Below are positions 62,587-64,000 of a stretch of DNA of 64,000 bases, one piece after another. Below the pieces are notes generated by a model. That model was not told the origin of the DNA. It was given only the letters and a program-made list of their open reading frames with translations, and ran no database searches. A program made the position numbers and the translations under genes. Origin of the DNA: an uncultured Bacteroides sp. (GTDB taxonomy: Bacteria > Bacteroidota > Bacteroidia > Bacteroidales > Bacteroidaceae); contig CANPJW010000007.1 in assembly GCA_947574505.1 (NCBI GenBank), positions 1 through 64,000 of the forward strand, read 5' to 3'. How positions within the stretch are numbered: the first letter of the stretch is position 1; each line of letters opens with the position of its first letter.

Positions 62587-62637
62587 TGTAAGTGGGGAGA
62601 TTGTAAGAATTTATGGAGAACAATAACAAATAATGAT

Positions 62638-62985
62638 ATGAGTTTTGCAGATAAAGGTATCAAACAGAGTGGTAGAACAAAGGACGGAGAGAAGTTCTTC
62701 GATGTAAAAGAGACAAGATTGATGGATATTCTCAATGTCCCTATAACAGTGGTGGACTTTGAAACGAATGTGAAGACAAAGCAAGGTGAAGGTAGATATT
62801 GTGTTCTTTTTGAACAGAACGGACAACGTAGCAAATTCATAACGAACTGTTACAATCTGAAAGATGTGTTGGATCAGGCTCGCGAAGCGGAGAATAACGG
62901 TCAGAAGATTTTTCCAGTGGAAAATGTGATTGTCAAGCGGCGTTCGTTAGGTGACGGGAAGAGTGCTTATTATTTTGAAGAATAA
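62638..62985 (+). CDS. Likely C-terminal domain of the split DGR reverse transcriptase
   Basis: 115 residues from the ATG at 62638. The frame is the same as the last RT segment and has no stop except the TAG at 62584 (SYWG*CKWGDCKNLW). It has an OB-fold-like beta pattern (VPITVVDFETNVKTKQGEGR; CVLFEQNGQRSKFITN) and a conserved end KRRSLGDGKSAYYFEE. I infer it is the RT's nucleic-acid-binding C-terminal domain, detached by the amber codon. Reinitiation at ATG could still make it. Confidence 0.55.
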   Translation: MSFADKGIKQSGRTKDGEKFFDVKETRLMDILNVPITVVDFETNVKTKQGEGRYCVLFEQNGQRSKFITNCYNLKDVLDQAREAENNGQKIFPVENVIVKRRSLGDGKSAYYFEE

Positions 62986-63006
62986 TTATAAAAATGGAGG
63001 TAATTT

Positions 63007-63402
63007 ATGAAAAGTTATGGAACTCTTGTAGGAGAACTGCCGACTGGTATTGAATTTGTAGTTGAAGGTGCGTTGCTACGCATTTACTTCGACTTTGAGA
63101 GAAGAGAAGCTGTTCAAAAGGCCGGTTCGGAAGATGTGGTGGTTGAAGACCAGTATGTCTGTGAAAACGTGGATGTTGAAGGGGAACATGATTATGACAG
63201 TATTGTAAGTGCCATTATCATGGAACGTTATGATGCGAATAAACGTGATGCCATTTTCGCCAACTTGGAAATGGCACGTGATATGGCTTCGGAACTTGAC
63301 GAAGGTAAGCGTGCCGAATATCTGAAAGAATACACTGATTATCAGAGTTATCGTATCAAGGCTAAGGAGATCGCAAAAGAAGTATTAGCAAAATTGAAGT
63401 AA
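63007..63402 (+). CDS. Hypothetical phage protein, 131 aa
   Basis: Acidic, with a beta-rich N terminus (IEFVVEGALLRIYFDFERRE) and a helical C terminus (AKEIAKEVLAKLK). Preceded by GGAGG (62996-63000) 6 bases before the ATG. Unknown, between the RT and a fibre-like gene. Confidence 0.55.
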   Translation: MKSYGTLVGELPTGIEFVVEGALLRIYFDFERREAVQKAGSEDVVVEDQYVCENVDVEGEHDYDSIVSAIIMERYDANKRDAIFANLEMARDMASELDEGKRAEYLKEYTDYQSYRIKAKEIAKEVLAKLK

Positions 63403-63408
63403 TCCGGT

Positions 63409-64000
63409 ATGGAGGCGCAAGGGCATATATTAATACGAAGAAAGGCCAAAAATGGAATTGACGGTACTAATGGGGAACCGGGGAAAAACGGGCTGCAAGG
63501 CTGTATTCTCCGGCAATCCGAATGGGCTAAAGGCATAGAGTATCGCAATGACGAGGCTTTGACTTCCGGTACCCGGTACTTGGATATTGCAATTGTGACT
63601 ACCGGTGCTAATACGTTTAATGCGTATAAATGTCTGAAAACTCATACGTCCAGTGATTCCATTCCGGTGACAAATACAACTTATTGGCAGAAGTTTAATT
63701 CTTTGGTGCCAGTGTACACTCCGCTTATCATGGCTCAAAATGCTATTCTACGGTTCATGCAGGGTAATCAGCTTTTGATAATGAAGGGCGATAATAAAAC
63801 GGTTGCAGCAGGACTTGTTGGTGGTGACTATCCGTTATGGATTGGGGCTACAACACCAGCTGATGCACCATATAAAGTTAGTATAGATGGAAAACTCTAT
63901 GCTACTGGTGCGGTTATTTCGGGTGATAGCACTTTTGAAGGAACAATGAAAGGTGTTTCCGGTTCTTTTAAAAACTTGAATTGTATCAACAGTAAGGGAG
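63409..64000 (+). CDS. Tail fibre-like protein with collagen-type segment, partial
   Basis: Starts at the ATG at 63409 and runs off the window (197 codons seen). Residues 18-29 carry Gly-X-Y triplets (GIDGTNGEPGKNG), followed by a carbohydrate-binding-like region (YWQKFNSLVPVYTP) and repeat-like beta strands (YKVSIDGKLYATGAVISGDS). Such proteins are structural fibre or baseplate parts. It shows that tail genes continue beyond the DGR. Confidence 0.6.
   Translation, partial: MEAQGHILIRRKAKNGIDGTNGEPGKNGLQGCILRQSEWAKGIEYRNDEALTSGTRYLDIAIVTTGANTFNAYKCLKTHTSSDSIPVTNTTYWQKFNSLVPVYTPLIMAQNAILRFMQGNQLLIMKGDNKTVAAGLVGGDYPLWIGATTPADAPYKVSIDGKLYATGAVISGDSTFEGTMKGVSGSFKNLNCINSKG

Noticed and set aside
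61442..62985. Retron or group II intron reverse transcriptase
   Set aside because: No msr/msd-like or intron domain structures; motif order plus TR and VR identify a DGR.

Overview
The window reads as a Bacteroides-type genome carrying most of a temperate tailed phage. The Bacteroidales call rests on TAnnTTTG -7 promoter boxes ahead of many genes, start sites without classical Shine-Dalgarno sequences, and typical families: a TonB receptor with an N-terminal CarboxypepD_reg-like domain, HYC_CC_PP, DUF4923, DUF1573 and DUF1460 proteins, and an IntDOT-like integrase that lacks the first catalytic arginine.

Positions 1 to about 17,350 are ordinary chromosome. A copper/heavy-metal locus comes first (small Cys-rich protein, TonB receptor, secreted HMA protein, P1B-type ATPase with a frameshifted tail, AraC-type regulator). 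Then come lipB, a DUF1460 protein, an OPT-family transporter, DUF1573 and DUF4923 proteins, engB, a sodium:solute symporter, recR, a small membrane protein, a GNAT acetyltransferase, a YqgE/AlgH protein, a PLP aminotransferase and tRNA-Asp(GTC) with its terminator.

From 17,563 to the window edge is a phage genome, probably inserted at tRNA-Asp; the far attachment site is not in view. An integrase lies next to the tRNA. A long leftward block (18.7-27.2 kb) encodes a second tyrosine recombinase, a ParA-like ATPase, a sliding-clamp-like protein and many small genes, some under 60 codons. Three genes in this block have 5' leaders sharing a 19-nt motif displayed in hairpins whose stems differ. Rightward genes then give a small-terminase-like protein, an AT-rich iteron region, a D5-type primase/helicase and a Mu F-like head protein. 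Portal and large terminase run leftward. A cluster of eight phage tRNAs, including one with initiator features, precedes the rightward capsid and tail genes: scaffold-like, decoration-like, major capsid, connectors, tail tube, frameshifted tail chaperone and an 1823-residue tape measure.

An accessory insert (49.1-53.4 kb) interrupts the tail genes. It has a structured leader, a Rha protein, two KilA-N proteins, an unknown gene and a membrane protein on the opposite strand. Baseplate and fibre genes follow and end in a diversity-generating retroelement (DGR). The variable protein ends in a variable repeat that differs from a template repeat 287 bp downstream almost only at template adenines. 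The reverse transcriptase is split by two +1 frameshifts and an amber codon, so this copy is either inactivated, recoded or mis-sequenced. Another fibre-like gene with a collagen-type segment runs off the end.

The primase, clamp, ParA, second recombinase and iterons together suggest that the phage can replicate as an episome. All functional calls are from reading the sequence; no database search was possible.
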